NCBI GenBank assembly: GCA_021802775.1 | Contig: JAJZRJ010000006.1 | Location: 1 to 64,000 of the forward strand | Length of the DNA: 64,000 bases | Source of the DNA: Deltaproteobacteria bacterium | GTDB taxonomy: Bacteria > Desulfobacterota > Desulfobulbia > Desulfobulbales > Desulfurivibrionaceae | Direction of reading: 5' to 3' | In this document: piece after piece, positions 1 through 8,161 of the stretch | Numbering within the stretch: position 1 is the first letter of the stretch | Layout of the letters: each line of letters starts with the position of its first letter | Made by a program: the position numbers and the translations under genes | Notes under the pieces: generated by a model | The model's input: only the letters and a program-made list of their open reading frames with translations | What the model was told of the DNA's origin: nothing | The model's database searches: none

Positions 1-59
1 GTACTTGGCGCAGCAAGGCGCGAATAAGAAAAGGCAACCTTTCACAAGGTGCTTAAGAG

Positions 60-272
60 TTAAGAGAAGGTCTTTTGATAAACGGTATTGACAGATGGCC
101 ACATAAGAAAATCCGCTTCACCTGCAATTTGTCGCAGGTGATTCGCAATGTCGAGCGAATGAAGAACGATCCAATCCTTCGTGCCCGGTTCATCCTTGAG
201 GCGGGTAAATATTTCCCGTTCCCCAGGACTTGGGCAGGATGCGGGAATGACCGGGGGGACCATGCGCGCCAC
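60..272 (-). pseudogene. Truncated NERD-domain gene (5' fragment)
   Basis: About 55 residues match the start of a nuclease-related (NERD) domain as found at the front of UvrD- or DEAD-type helicases: GEREIF, then VLHSLDIANH, then GEADF. The similarity stops after GEADFL near position 110. The frame then runs into unrelated residues and a stop, so the E-x-K half of the NERD active site and any helicase are missing. The GTG at 272-270 starts just after the stop of the 526-residue gene, so it was the third gene of that operon. The breakpoint near position 110 suggests a deletion or recombination junction. Calling it NERD is my pattern recognition of a short conserved stretch. Confidence 0.55.
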
Positions 273-274
273 GG

Positions 275-1855
275 TTACTCCTCCAATTCCAGCAAAACGC
301 CGATGCGGTCAACTGGAATCTCAAACTCTTCCAGCCCTATCTCGACAATTTGGAAGGCCGAGAGAGTACCTCCATCTTGATCACCAAGGTTAAAGTCCAT
401 TTCGCCGTCGCGTTCCAACATCTCAAGCGATGTAGTGGCAATCTTGTACAACAGCATTCGCCGGATGAGTTGCCCCGCTTTCCTATGCGCGCGATCGATA
501 TCACCCATCGCAGACCACAGTTGCTCGGCCCGCTCTTCAAATCCTGCGAATGTCATAATCGCTGTGAAGTCTTCGATTTTTCGTGGACGAATGCACTTTG
601 AAGACATCCAGTAATGAACATTTGCTGGCCGTGCCTGGGTTAGATCCTGCAATTGAAGTTCAGAGCTTACGAGAGAAGATAATTCCGGTCGACTTAATTT
701 CCCAAACCGTGCGACTGCTGACGAGATCAGGCGTTCTTTCCATTCGGCTTGCTCAGACCGGCGCTTTTCCGCCAAATTTCCGAGAATGCGGTCGGCGAGC
801 GGGGCGATTAAATCGCCGCCACCAGAGGTGCGCAGAAGAAGATATTGCCCCGTTTCCAACTCGCCGACAGGAACACGTCTTACGGCCGCGGGGCCCATTT
901 CCGATGTGTCGATTATAAGCGAGGATGTCCCGTCGTCGGCTGCTACGAAGACGGCCCGGTTACCGCTGAGGTGGCATAGATGGGCAGGGGCAGTTTCAAC
1001 ACAGCTACTAGATTGGGAAGCCGTGTGCGCCAGTCCCTTGCTGGCAAGGGTTGGCATAGGCGGAAGCAAATCCCCCGGAAGTATGTCGGAGTGGGAGTGA
1101 TTGGTTGGCCCAGCTTCTTCGCGGATTATTGGCATCGCACCAATGCGATAGTTGCAGTCTCTGCCCTTTGATGAATCTGAGTCGTGAAGGAAAATGGGGT
1201 GTGGCTTCCAGGAGTCGCGAATCCAGCGAAGTGAGATCACGTGGACAGCAGAGGCGCGCGGAGCGGAAAACATGTATTCGGGAAACCAATCGCAAGGGCC
1301 AATCGCAGCAAGAGCTTCGCATAAATGCATTCCACGGAGTTGCGGTGGGCTGACCACCATCGCATTCCGTAGCGTTTTACTCTGGGCGAAGTACGCAGAT
1401 ACGGTCCGGTTCATCCGGGAATTCCGCAGCACAACAAACAATTTCCCGTTCTGTTGGCGAAGTGCCTCCAGCGGTTCAAGAAACGGGGAATTGTTCTCTG
1501 CGCTCAGGCTCTCCAATTGCTGAACAAGGGCCACGAGAGCTCCGTGGGTGTCAGGAAACAACTGCTGGCAAAGGCGAACTTGGCGGCGGAGTTTATCCCA
1601 ATTGACGCCAGCGGTCACAGCGGCGTGAGAGAATGGTAGCGGCGTGGAACAAAAAGCGAACCCGAGCCTGCGGATGGGGCCGATTGTTTGCCGCCAAAAC
1701 TCATCCGAAATTTCATCCTCCAACGACTGTACTAGCGCGCGGAGGGAACGTGAGAGTTCGGCCAGGGCAGGATGGTCTACCCAGTGGCGGATGATTTCGC
1801 ACTGGGACGCATCACTGTAAACTTTTGTCGCTCCGCCGATTGATAAGGGTATCAC
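275..1855 (-). CDS. Unrecognised 526-residue protein of NERD-linked operon
   Basis: I do not recognise this protein with certainty. It is soluble-looking, without membrane segments or a Walker motif. The C-terminal third has the conserved-looking stretch LETGQYLLLRTSGGGDLI, followed by a charged helical region and an acidic tail. A weak overall impression of DISARM DrmE-like or helicase-associated proteins is not firm enough to name it. Translation starts at a GTG (1855-1853) that shares bases with the TGA of the gene before it (a GTGA overlap), so the two are translationally coupled. The NERD fragment follows within 3 bases. The base composition is lower in GC than the core genes to the right, in keeping with acquired DNA. 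Confidence 0.7.
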   Translation of the reverse strand: MIPLSIGGATKVYSDASQCEIIRHWVDHPALAELSRSLRALVQSLEDEISDEFWRQTIGPIRRLGFAFCSTPLPFSHAAVTAGVNWDKLRRQVRLCQQLFPDTHGALVALVQQLESLSAENNSPFLEPLEALRQQNGKLFVVLRNSRMNRTVSAYFAQSKTLRNAMVVSPPQLRGMHLCEALAAIGPCDWFPEYMFSAPRASAVHVISLRWIRDSWKPHPIFLHDSDSSKGRDCNYRIGAMPIIREEAGPTNHSHSDILPGDLLPPMPTLASKGLAHTASQSSSCVETAPAHLCHLSGNRAVFVAADDGTSSLIIDTSEMGPAAVRRVPVGELETGQYLLLRTSGGGDLIAPLADRILGNLAEKRRSEQAEWKERLISSAVARFGKLSRPELSSLVSSELQLQDLTQARPANVHYWMSSKCIRPRKIEDFTAIMTFAGFEERAEQLWSAMGDIDRAHRKAGQLIRRMLLYKIATTSLEMLERDGEMDFNLGDQDGGTLSAFQIVEIGLEEFEIPVDRIGVLLELEE

Positions 1856-2850
1856 CTGACCGCCTCCCGGAACGCAAGGACTTCACCTCCGGACGGGGCC
1901 TCGCACGCAGGCAAGGCAGTTTCACATTCCGTGCGATCTTGAGAGAACCTTCTGTTAATCGCGCTGATGGCGTCATCAAAGTAAGGTTCAGTGCGATCAA
2001 GAATGACAACTTGATGGCACCTGTGGCACATCTCGCCCCATTTCAGGAAACCGGCTGCCCCATCAAAAATAACTCCGATCTCTACATTATTGATGATTTT
2101 AGCCGGTGGGATGTTGGCTCCCACCGGTACTAGCGCGGAGCGGTAGGTTTGTGTGTCTGCAGCGAATCGGTCCACCCGGAGAACATCTTGGAGCCGCCCT
2201 TCGGCATGAAGGCGACCGTTTATGTGAATGGCCAGCGGGGTTTTGCGGATTTCGTATTCCAGCACGTTTTTTTTCCCCACCAACGCGCAGACGATTTTTG
2301 ATTGCAGGCCAAGCTGGACCGGGTCAGCATCACCGAGAAGACTGTCAACAAATTTATTGACTAACCGGCGATTTTCCCCGTCCTGCTTCTTAGGTAATTG
2401 CCCTGAGTGGCGTGCGGGCTGCACTTGAAGCGCTCGTGACTCAGCGACAAAATAAGTCAATCCACCCCCTTCGTTTGATTGAACTTGAACTCGGATCCAC
2501 AGTTTTCCATCTCGCTCTACGGGCTCTTGCAAGATCCCTTTGAGCACCTGTTCCAGCTTCGGACGGAAGATGACCGGTGTTCCCGCCGGAAGATCAAACA
2601 ATCTTTCAAAGTGAGCAGTTTTAGAAGCGCGGTTGCGGGCGGCTGCATCGCTGATAACCATCCCGAGACCAACGAAGACCGCGCCAAATGCACGTGTGGG
2701 CACGGCGATTGCCATCACGACCCTGCTTCCCATCTGGGGCGTGAACGCAAGCCGTTTTCCGATGCTAATAAAGTACTCTGCCCACTCCGGCAGACTGAAC
2801 CATTTCCCAGAATCTTTAAAATTCAAAATAATTGGTGCTGGATTTTTCAT
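1852..2850 (-). CDS. Unrecognised 332-residue protein, first gene of NERD-linked operon
   Basis: No family is recognised. The N-terminal 80 residues contain a moderately hydrophobic stretch (around VVMAIAVPTRAFGAVFVGLG). The middle is a mixed beta-rich region, and near the C-terminus the segment VVILDRTEPYFDDAI reads like a nucleotide-binding or helicase-fold strand. A GAAGAGAG stretch lies just before the ATG at 2850. Its stop overlaps the GTG start of the 526-residue protein, and the truncated NERD gene follows, so the three were probably one transcript. A role in phage or plasmid defence is suggested only by the NERD neighbour and the surrounding accessory genes. Confidence 0.65.
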   Translation of the reverse strand: MKNPAPIILNFKDSGKWFSLPEWAEYFISIGKRLAFTPQMGSRVVMAIAVPTRAFGAVFVGLGMVISDAAARNRASKTAHFERLFDLPAGTPVIFRPKLEQVLKGILQEPVERDGKLWIRVQVQSNEGGGLTYFVAESRALQVQPARHSGQLPKKQDGENRRLVNKFVDSLLGDADPVQLGLQSKIVCALVGKKNVLEYEIRKTPLAIHINGRLHAEGRLQDVLRVDRFAADTQTYRSALVPVGANIPPAKIINNVEIGVIFDGAAGFLKWGEMCHRCHQVVILDRTEPYFDDAISAINRRFSQDRTECETALPACEAPSGGEVLAFREAVR

Positions 2851-2934
2851 CTCTCTTCATTTTTCTGGAAAAGGTGTAACGTATAGTTGCGAAATATGAA
2901 AAGCGAGAAAAAATCTGATTTATTCCTCCCGCCT

Positions 2935-3844
2935 TTACCCCTTAAAAATATTCCCCCGGTGATATCCGAGATAATGCCGATGGGGTCGCAGGTCTGTCCT
3001 CTGCGGCAGAATCAGCCGCCCATCTTCATTTAATAATCGCAATGCCGTGTCAGGCAAACGACTTTTTGCGATGAGGATGGAAAAGTCGTCGTCCACCGAG
3101 ACCAGGCCCCGGTCGAACATCCAGTGAACCGTGGCCGAGAGTGCCAGGCCGTTGCGGATGGAATCTGGGCCGTTGTCGGCAACCGGTTGGATATGGGCCG
3201 CCTGCACCTCGGCGCGGCCACCGCCGTTGATGATCTTGAGTCCGGTCATGCAACAGGTGTTGCTGTAAGCCTCCTTGACGCTCACGGCAACGGCGGCGTC
3301 GCGGAAGGGGCGGGCAACCACGCGTTCGATGATGGAGCGCTCGAAACGGCGCATTTCTTCCCTTGCTTCATTGAGCGTTTCGTTTTGCAACCGTGTCTCG
3401 TCGAGCACCGATTCCAGGGATTTTGCGAAGCCGGCCTGGAGGATCAGGCTGTATTCATGGTCCGGGATCGAGCGGGACCGCCCGGCCGAACGCCCCTTTG
3501 TTCGTTTGGCCGTCCTCTCGTTGCAGGCTGCTTTCATAGTAGTGATGCCCCTCCTTAAAGGGGACAGGCCGGTCGAATTCCAGGTAGTCGGAGACAAAGG
3601 CGTAATAATGATCCTGGCGGATGGGGTCTTTTTCGATGCGGGTCAGGCGGGCGGTGGCAAAGTAGGCCTGCCTGCCGCCGCTGCTCGACAAGTCGCCGCT
3701 GGACCGCCGTGGCTCGTAGTAGATGATCCAGTCGCCAACCGCTTGTTCCACCTGCCGCAGGTAGGGGCGGGGAAAATGATACCGTTCCTCCGGCAGATCG
3801 TCGTAGGTGGGGTCCACCTTGGTGGTGAGGATCGCCTTGGTCAT
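2935..3844 (-). pseudogene. HNH endonuclease, frameshifted
   Basis: Two reading frames together make one HNH nuclease of the putative restriction endonuclease type, about 300 residues when joined. The first part begins at the ATG at 3844, overlapping the antidote stop as ATGA. It runs to NKGAFGRAV and then leaves frame. The second part picks up at RSIPDHEYSLILQAGF and carries the nuclease core: CMTGLKIINGGG, QAAHIQPVADNGPDS, RNGLALSATVHWMFDRG. Removing one G from the GGG at 3474-3476 restores a continuous protein. The interval is 910 bases, one more than a multiple of three. Either the gene is inactivated or the extra base is a sequencing error in a short homopolymer. Confidence 0.8.
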
Positions 3845-4152
3845 CGTGTCCCGCAGGCGTGGGGCTCTGCCTCCACCGCCAGCCGCAATCCCATGGAATG
3901 CAGCAGCCTGAAGAGGCTCCTGATCTCCGGATTGCCCCGTTTGGAAAGCATCCGGTAGAGGCTTTCCCGGCTCAGTTCGGCTTTTGTCGCCACGGCCCCC
4001 ATGCCGCCGTTGGCCTCGGCCACGTTGCGCAGGGCCAGCAGGAACACTTCCCGGTCGCCTTCCTCCATGGCCGCATTCAGGTAGGCTGCAGCCTCGCACG
4101 GGTCTTTGAGCGCCTCGATCAGGTCATCTTGATATGCGGTCGTCTTTGTCAT
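3841..4152 (-). CDS. Putative addiction-module antidote protein (HigA-like)
   Basis: This 103-residue protein fits the addiction module antidote family: an N-terminal YQDDLIEALKDP stretch, AAYLNAAMEEGD, and a C-terminal helix-turn-helix around GAVATKAELSRESLYRMLSKRG. Family members normally sit directly after a RelE/HigB-type toxin gene. Here no toxin gene is present upstream, and the 231 bases before it hold only promoter-like sequence. The stop overlaps the start of the frameshifted HNH nuclease (ATGA), so it may now regulate that gene, or it may be a solo antitoxin. Its last 65 bases recur as a relic at 9189-9253. Confidence 0.8.
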   Translation of the reverse strand: MTKTTAYQDDLIEALKDPCEAAAYLNAAMEEGDREVFLLALRNVAEANGGMGAVATKAELSRESLYRMLSKRGNPEIRSLFRLLHSMGLRLAVEAEPHACGTR

Positions 4153-4195
4153 GGCTGCTCTTCGGTTGGTATTCCTGCCCGCATTCCCTAACGAA

Positions 4196-4230
4196 AGGAA
4201 ATGCCTGCAACACGACCGTAGCTTATAAGC
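4196..4230 (-). promoter_or_regulatory. Palindrome and weak promoter upstream of solo antidote
   Basis: A perfect 10-base palindrome GCTTATAAGC occupies 4221-4230. On the minus strand a TTGACG just upstream is followed 17 bases later by TACGGT, a weak sigma-70-like pair. Antidote proteins of this family usually bind palindromes at their own promoter, so this is a plausible operator. The assignment is inference. Confidence 0.3.
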
Positions 4231-4383
4231 AACAGCCCGTCAAGCGTCGCTGGTTCGGAAAATCCGGATCGTGAAAAAAATATGTCATCCCTGGGCACGG
4301 CTCTCGCCCCGGCAAAGAGATCGATCACTGGAATGCGGCCGGAAGTTTTGCAGTGGGTCATGTCCGATATTTTGCCTGCCGCC

Positions 4384-4734
4384 TCATGCGCGGGTGAAAT
4401 GTTTTTTGAGGTTCTGAAGCTGCGGCAGCAGGGAAGGTATGTCCTGTTCGATGATGCTCCACAGGATGTCGTTGTCGATGCCGAGGTAGCCGTGAATCAG
4501 GCGGTTGCGGGTGGCGATGATCTGCCGCCAGGGGATCGCCTGATGAGCCGCCCGGATTTCCGGTGGAATATGCGAGGCGGCTTCGCCAAGCAGTTCAAGA
4601 TTGCGCACCGTGGCGTCGTAATTGAGGCCACTTGCCTCGAAGCGTGCCTGGTCGAGTCCTTCTGTGTAAGAAAGAACCCTTTCTGCAAAACCGATCATGT
4701 CGTCGAGGTAAAAGCGCCATTCACGCTCAGACAT
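4384..4734 (-). CDS. hepT: HepT-like ribonuclease toxin (DUF86)
   Basis: This is a 116-residue all-helical HEPN-family protein. The catalytic RX4HXY motif is intact as RNRLIHGY, preceded by IPWRQIIAT as usual in the family. HepT toxins are RNases that are silenced when the partner MntA AMPylates the tyrosine of this motif. The partner nucleotidyltransferase gene lies immediately upstream and overlaps it by 8 bases, the usual mntA-hepT order. A second, only distantly similar pair is present at 51397-52027. Confidence 0.9.
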   Translation of the reverse strand: MSEREWRFYLDDMIGFAERVLSYTEGLDQARFEASGLNYDATVRNLELLGEAASHIPPEIRAAHQAIPWRQIIATRNRLIHGYLGIDNDILWSIIEQDIPSLLPQLQNLKKHFTRA

Positions 4735-5017
4735 TGACGGCCTCCTTCTCGATAAAGGGCCGCAGCTCAGGGCGCAGGGCCTTTTCGGTCACCAGATCGA
4801 CCGGGCAGCCGAGGGCATCCTCCAGGTAGAACTGCACTCCGAAATACTGTTGTGCCGTAGCCGGTCCGGTGAACGAGACCATGACATCGATATCGCTGCC
4901 GGGCCGTGCCTCATCCCGCGCCACGGAGCCGAACATTGCCAGCCGGGCAACGCCAAAACGCCTGGCCAGTTCAGGCTTTGCCCGGGATAACACCTCAATG
5001 GCATCTCTGCGGTTCAT
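4727..5017 (-). CDS. mntA: MntA-like nucleotidyltransferase antitoxin
   Basis: This minimal nucleotidyltransferase of 96 residues has the motif GS-X10-DXD visible as GSVARDEARPGSDIDV, followed by VDLVTEKALRP near the end. In characterised pairs MntA transfers AMP onto the HepT active-site tyrosine and so neutralises it. The start was placed at the ATG opening MNRRDAIEVL because it follows a GGAGG-like stretch; the open frame extends 19 codons further upstream without conserved sequence. It overlaps hepT by 8 bases. Confidence 0.88.
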   Translation of the reverse strand: MNRRDAIEVLSRAKPELARRFGVARLAMFGSVARDEARPGSDIDVMVSFTGPATAQQYFGVQFYLEDALGCPVDLVTEKALRPELRPFIEKEAVNV

Positions 5018-5222
5018 GGTCAACACCTCCTGGTCGTCATGCCGGGGTTCGCGGCCCAAAATCCGGGGACGCAATACTCAATTCCGGTCAACCGCTATTC
5101 TTTTCCTCCGCCCAAAAACAATTCACCGGAATGCGCTTATCCGTTTCCCGGCCTCCGGGAATTCCGGTGAGGTGACCGTATATGAAACTACTACCATAGC
5201 CCCCTGCGTATCCCTGGTTTTT

Positions 5223-6383
5223 CTATGCGGACGTTCTTTGTATCCTGGCAAGAAGCTCCAGCACTGGAACCACCCGGATTCCCTGCTCGACAGGATATGA
5301 AGTCTCAACCGGGGCAACAAGGTAGGCCTCGGTAATGTTCAAGTCTCGCAATGCCTGGCGAAAACCTTTCGCCGGGTTCGGCGCGGTGTTGGCCTTGCAT
5401 TCGATTCCTATGGTTCTGGAGCCTTTTTCAATCACTAGGTCCAGTTCGACCCCGGTGGCGGTTCGGTAAAAAAAGTGGTGCCAGGCCGGGGTGGCGGCGA
5501 TGACGGACTCGATCACGAATCCTTCCCAGGAGGCGCCGTACACCGGGTGGCCGAGAAGATCGTTCTGGGAGGGGATATCGAGCAGGGCGTGGAGGAGCCC
5601 GGAATCGCGGAGGTAGATTTTGGGCGACTTGATCAGTCGCTTTTTGATATTGGCTTCATAGGGCGGCAGCAGGCGCAGGAGAAAGGTCTCGGCCAGGATG
5701 TCCATATATGAGCGGACGGTATGGTGGCTGACACCCAGGGCCGCTCCGATCTTCGAGGCGTTCAGCAACTGACCGTGGCTATGGGCGCACATGCGCCACA
5801 GCCGCTCCATCGATCTGGCCGGGATGTTGAACCCGAGCTGCGGGATGTCGCGTTCCAGGAAGGTCCTGATGAAATCCTGCCGCCACTCGAAGCTATCTTC
5901 CCGGCCGGCAAGATAGCTCCTCGGGTAGCCGCCCTGCAGCCAGAGAAGACGGAGGTTCTCCTCCCCGACTTCTTTGAGTTGGAAAGGAGTCAATTCCAGG
6001 TAGCTGATTCTTCCCGCCAGGCTTTCGCTGCTCTGCCGGATCAGATCCCTTGAGGCGGAACCAAGGATGAGCAGTTGTCCGTTCCGGTGCCGGTCATCGA
6101 TAATTGCCCGCAGCGGGGCAAACAGTTCCGGAATCCGCTGGATTTCATCGAGGCAGACAAGTTTGTCGCGATTGAGGGCAAAGAAGGCCTCCGGGTCCCG
6201 CAGCTTGTTCAGGTCGGAGGTTTTTTCCAGATCGAGGTAAACGGCGCCGTCCAGTTCCGCGATGAGACGTTTTGCCAGGGTCGATTTGCCGCATTGCCGC
6301 GGCCCCAGCAGGGCGACTGCTGGCATCTGCTTGAGCCGCCGCAAAACCTGCTCCGTGACGGTCCGGTGGATGAATTTTTTCAT
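5223..6383 (-). CDS. AAA ATPase with DUF4143 domain (first copy)
   Basis: This 386-residue protein has an N-terminal AAA ATPase and a C-terminal DUF4143 domain. Walker A is GPRQCGKST (residues 27-35), Walker B is CLDEIQ, and sensor I lies around LILGSASRDL. A winged-helix segment (SKIGAALGVSHHTVRSYMDI) joins the two halves. The C-terminal part keeps a PD-(D/E)XK-like arrangement, VELDLVI followed by IECKA. The cellular role of this large family is not settled. The ATG at 6383 was chosen because MKKFIHR is the usual start. A perfect inverted repeat abuts this start codon, so expression is probably controlled there. It is flanked by toxin-antitoxin genes and an insertion sequence. Confidence 0.88.
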   Translation of the reverse strand: MKKFIHRTVTEQVLRRLKQMPAVALLGPRQCGKSTLAKRLIAELDGAVYLDLEKTSDLNKLRDPEAFFALNRDKLVCLDEIQRIPELFAPLRAIIDDRHRNGQLLILGSASRDLIRQSSESLAGRISYLELTPFQLKEVGEENLRLLWLQGGYPRSYLAGREDSFEWRQDFIRTFLERDIPQLGFNIPARSMERLWRMCAHSHGQLLNASKIGAALGVSHHTVRSYMDILAETFLLRLLPPYEANIKKRLIKSPKIYLRDSGLLHALLDIPSQNDLLGHPVYGASWEGFVIESVIAATPAWHHFFYRTATGVELDLVIEKGSRTIGIECKANTAPNPAKGFRQALRDLNITEAYLVAPVETSYPVEQGIRVVPVLELLARIQRTSA

Positions 6384-6406
6384 ATTGGAATATATACTTC
6401 CAATAT
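6382..6406. promoter_or_regulatory. Perfect inverted repeat at start of DUF4143 gene
   Basis: ATATTGGAA (6382-6390) and TTCCAATAT (6398-6406) are perfect 9-base inverted arms with a 7-base AT spacer. They touch the ATG of the ATPase gene. No separate ribosome binding site is visible other than the GGAAG inside the repeat, so binding of a regulator or RNA folding here could block translation. Confidence 0.55.
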
Positions 6407-6422
6407 GCAATGTTGCAAGCAA

Positions 6423-6728
6423 TATTCCTCTGGGGAACGTGGCAACCGCAAGTGCTGCGGTTTTTCACCTTGCTGTCCACCAAAGGGCAAAGGGGACATC
6501 CTATATTCCCCCTGTCAAGAGAAAATGGCCTTCTGAAAAATCTTCTGTAAAATAGGGATGTTATGGATAGCCGCTTTTCCCGGGCGCAATTATCCCTTTC
6601 CTTTCTTCGCAGGATTCAAAACTGCCCGGCAAGCCTCTCACCTCCGGCGAACCTCGCACCTCATCGTTACGGCTATTCGGCGTGCCGAAAGATACGACCG
6701 CCCATCATCCCTTATCCAGGTTGCAAGG
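6423..6728. other. Non-coding stretch between DUF4143 ATPase and IS110 transposase
   Basis: No gene is supported in this interval. It contains a short GGGGA/TCCCC imperfect palindrome at 6492-6511, inside GGGGACATCCTATATTCCCC. Similar sequence is often seen near REP-associated Y1 transposases, but no such gene is present. The rest shows no conserved reading frame. Confidence 0.4.
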
Positions 6729-6807
6729 TTCGGTGAGAGCCCCATGATTGTCCCCTACGAGGTCCGCTTGCGGCCTCAACGTTGTTAGTCGGGGTTCTCT
6801 CGCCGAA
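6729..6807. other. Structured element in the 3' flank of the IS110 transposase
   Basis: Two arms of an imperfect inverted repeat, TTCGGTGAGAGCCCC (6729-6743) and GGGGTTCTCTCGCCGAA (6791-6807), enclose a second GC-rich hairpin around GAGGTCCGC and GCGGCCTC. The element lies 16 bases past the transposase stop. IS110/IS1111 elements carry a non-coding bridge RNA in one of their flanks, and this could be part of one or of the element end. The fold is seen in the sequence; the function is inference. Confidence 0.35.
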
Positions 6808-6823
6808 AAAAATCAATTATCGA

Positions 6824-8107
6824 TTACCGCAACAGATATTTACCCTGAAAAACCTCTTCGTTTTTCCACAGGGTCCAGGCAAGAACCAACATCTTCGCGG
6901 CCACCTTGACCCTCATTTTCGTTTTGATTCCCCGCTCTCTCTCCCGACCGGCAATCAGTCTGGACAAGTACTCGACAAAATATTTGTTCCGGCTGGTGGC
7001 GATGAGCGCCGACTGGTACAGGGCATATCGGAGAGGGGCCTTGCCCTTCTTCGAGATATTTGCCCCGACATTTGCCGAGTTCTTGCCGCTGCGGCTGGCC
7101 GACAAGTCCAGCCCCGCAAGCTTGAGCACCTGTTTGCTGCTGGTAAAGCGATAGGGATTGCCCAGGGCGGTCATCACCTCGGCCGTAACAACCGGACCAA
7201 AACCGGGAATGCTCATCAAGCTCTGGTGGCCGGGTAGCTGTCGGCACACCGCCGCTATCCTGGCATCGGTCTCGGCGATCATTTCCCGCACTCGGCCCAG
7301 GTGCTCAACGAGCATCTTTGCTTCAAACATCGCCGATTCGGTGACATGACAGCCGATCGAGCGCCGGGCCGCCTCCTGAATTAACCGCAGCCGTTCCCGC
7401 TGTGCCGCTCCGGTGTTGCGCTTGGTCACCATCTGAAAAAACTGCTCGAAATCCATGGCGGCAACCAGGGCGGGGTTCAGGCACCACTTCACAATGGCAA
7501 GGTTTTCCCCTTCCCGGTGCCCGTAGTATTCATCCAATTCCGGAAAAAACTGGGTCACCAGATGGTTTCTGATCCGCATCCTGACGCTGTGTTCCTGGGC
7601 TTTCAGCTTCTTCTTGAAGGACGCCAGATTGCGCAGATTCAAAATCTCCGGCCCCGGCAGGTCGTAATAAAGAAACTTGCCTTGGGAAATGAGATCCGCC
7701 GCGTTGGCGCAATCCTTGGTGTCGTTCTTGTCCCATCTACCGTCCAGCAGCTCCCGGTTTTGCTTCACCGCGCCGTTTGCAACCAGCACCAAGGGCTGAC
7801 CGCTGTTGATGATAAACTCCCCCAGGGGCTTGTGGTAATCAGCGGTTGGTTCCACACCGAAGACCACCTTGGTCAGCCCCTCCTGGCGCATGATCGCGTC
7901 CGCCCGGTGGAGCAGGGTCTCAAAGCCTTTTCTGTTGTTTTCAAAGATCAGTTTGCGTAGCAGCGATTTGCCGGTGGCGGTGCCGAAATAGGCGTGGTGC
8001 TTCTCCTTGGCCACGTCGATTCCGACAATCAGATGCTCTTCTGAGCCCCGGATTTCTTTCTTCAGTTGACGAAATTCCTCAAGCCTTGGTAGATTCGGTT
8101 CTTTCAC
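6824..8107 (-). CDS. IS110-family transposase
   Basis: This 427-residue DEDD-type recombinase has an N-terminal RuvC-like domain beginning VGIDVAKEKHHAYFG, with acidic residues in VVFGVEPTADYHKPL and DKNDTKDCANAADLI. The C-terminal Tnp domain contains SIPGFGPVVTAEVMTALG and GLDLSASRSGKNS, which includes the serine region used in catalysis. The length fits an intact, possibly active, enzyme. It starts at GTG (8107-8105), with AGGAGG six bases upstream. That ribosome binding site is buried in a 13-base stem, which should limit translation from read-through transcripts. Confidence 0.93.
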   Translation of the reverse strand: MKEPNLPRLEEFRQLKKEIRGSEEHLIVGIDVAKEKHHAYFGTATGKSLLRKLIFENNRKGFETLLHRADAIMRQEGLTKVVFGVEPTADYHKPLGEFIINSGQPLVLVANGAVKQNRELLDGRWDKNDTKDCANAADLISQGKFLYYDLPGPEILNLRNLASFKKKLKAQEHSVRMRIRNHLVTQFFPELDEYYGHREGENLAIVKWCLNPALVAAMDFEQFFQMVTKRNTGAAQRERLRLIQEAARRSIGCHVTESAMFEAKMLVEHLGRVREMIAETDARIAAVCRQLPGHQSLMSIPGFGPVVTAEVMTALGNPYRFTSSKQVLKLAGLDLSASRSGKNSANVGANISKKGKAPLRYALYQSALIATSRNKYFVEYLSRLIAGRERERGIKTKMRVKVAAKMLVLAWTLWKNEEVFQGKYLLR

Positions 8108-8109
8108 TG

Positions 8110-8161
8110 GAAACCTCCTGTTTTGGTGTTGGTTGGCGCCACACTCTTAACAGGAGGTTTC
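8110..8161. promoter_or_regulatory. Hairpin hiding the transposase ribosome binding site
   Basis: GAAACCTCCTGTT (8110-8122) and AACAGGAGGTTTC (8149-8161) form a perfect 13-base stem with a 26-base loop. On the minus strand the arm next to the gene contains the AGGAGG of the transposase. On the plus strand the same stem is followed by TTTTTT (8162-8167), so it may also act as an intrinsic terminator for transcription entering from the left. Sequestered start sites are a known way for insertion sequences to avoid activation by outside promoters. Confidence 0.6.

Larger units (their letters stand above)
6729..8161 (-). mobile_element. IS110-family insertion sequence (ends not determined)
   Basis: The transposase gene and its two structured flanks mark an IS110-family element. 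These elements lack conventional terminal inverted repeats and make little or no target duplication, so the exact ends cannot be read from one copy. The coordinates give only the minimum span from the 3' structure to the 5' hairpin. The AT-rich DNA to 8289 may also belong to the element. Confidence 0.6.

Noticed and set aside
6771-6795. Possible integron attC core (CAACGTTGTTAGTC)
   Set aside because: The core differs from GTTRRRY and lacks the paired R and L boxes; the stem is better explained as part of the IS110 flank.
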